A stretch of 64,000 bases of DNA from Ridgeia piscesae (lineage: Eukaryota > Annelida > Polychaeta > Sabellida > Siboglinidae): NCBI GenBank assembly GCA_025642075.2, contig JAODUO010000140.1, positions 255,001-319,000 on the forward strand, read 5' to 3'. A program made the position numbers and the translations under genes. A model generated the notes under the pieces. That model was not told where the DNA came from. It made no database searches and saw only the letters and a list, made by a program, of their open reading frames with translations. Below, one piece after another: positions 63,943 to 64,000 of this stretch (positions within the stretch are counted from its first letter, which is position 1; every line of letters begins with the position of its first letter).

Positions 63943-64000
63943 ATGCGCACGCACGCACACACGTGAATAGATGAAAATATGAACTGGTTATGTAACATTA

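Overview
The window is eukaryotic nuclear DNA. It has AT-rich intergenic sequence, small exons with GT-AG introns, tRNA-derived SINEs, decayed LINEs, DNA-transposon MITEs and very large minisatellites. The three best gene models (a secreted ADA2/ADGF-type adenosine deaminase, an NADH-cytochrome b5 reductase and an importin-7/8) are metazoan. The ADGF-type enzyme and the repeat content suggest an invertebrate, most likely a mollusc; that taxonomic guess is inference.

Layout. 1-5.5 kb: a dispersed repeat present twice, a SINE, then a 49-bp minisatellite (3990-5530). 5.5-11 kb: a SINE and a class I SAM-methyltransferase gene on the minus strand (9789 to about 10990) whose pieces are also duplicated and partly inverted at 6195-6980. 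12.9-13.7 kb: a degenerate CTA/AGCT low-complexity tract. 13.9-20.4 kb: two broken LINEs on the minus strand and a 287-bp tandem duplication. 20.7-41.1 kb: the complete nine-exon ADA2-like gene on the plus strand (518 aa). 41.1-45 kb: convergent intergenic DNA with a hAT MITE. 45-51.1 kb: cytochrome b5 reductase on the minus strand (eight exons found, first exon not found). 51.1-57.6 kb: gene-poor divergent interval with transposon remnants. 57.65 kb to the right edge: the first three exons of an importin-7/8 gene, with LINE fragments and a 2.1-kb hAT element in its introns; the gene runs off the window.

The most striking feature is intron 6 of the ADA2-like gene. It holds about 6.6 kb of a 52-bp tandem repeat (about 126 units). 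Each unit copies the junction between intron 6 and exon 7: the last 12 or so intron bases including the CAG acceptor, plus about 40 bases of exon 7 coding for [14 protein letters not shown]. The real exon 7 begins as the last unit of the array. The gene therefore presents roughly 125 decoy 3' splice sites upstream of its genuine one. Because 52 is not a multiple of 3, splicing to a typical decoy leads to a stop within three units. Intron 3 of the same gene carries a second, unrelated 4.7-kb array of 39-bp units, which stays open in four reading frames only because 39 is a multiple of 3.

The genes do not form one pathway: purine nucleoside deamination outside the cell, ER/mitochondrial electron transfer to cytochrome b5, nuclear import, and an uncharacterised methyltransferase. 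All coordinates were read by eye and by hand translation; no database search was possible.
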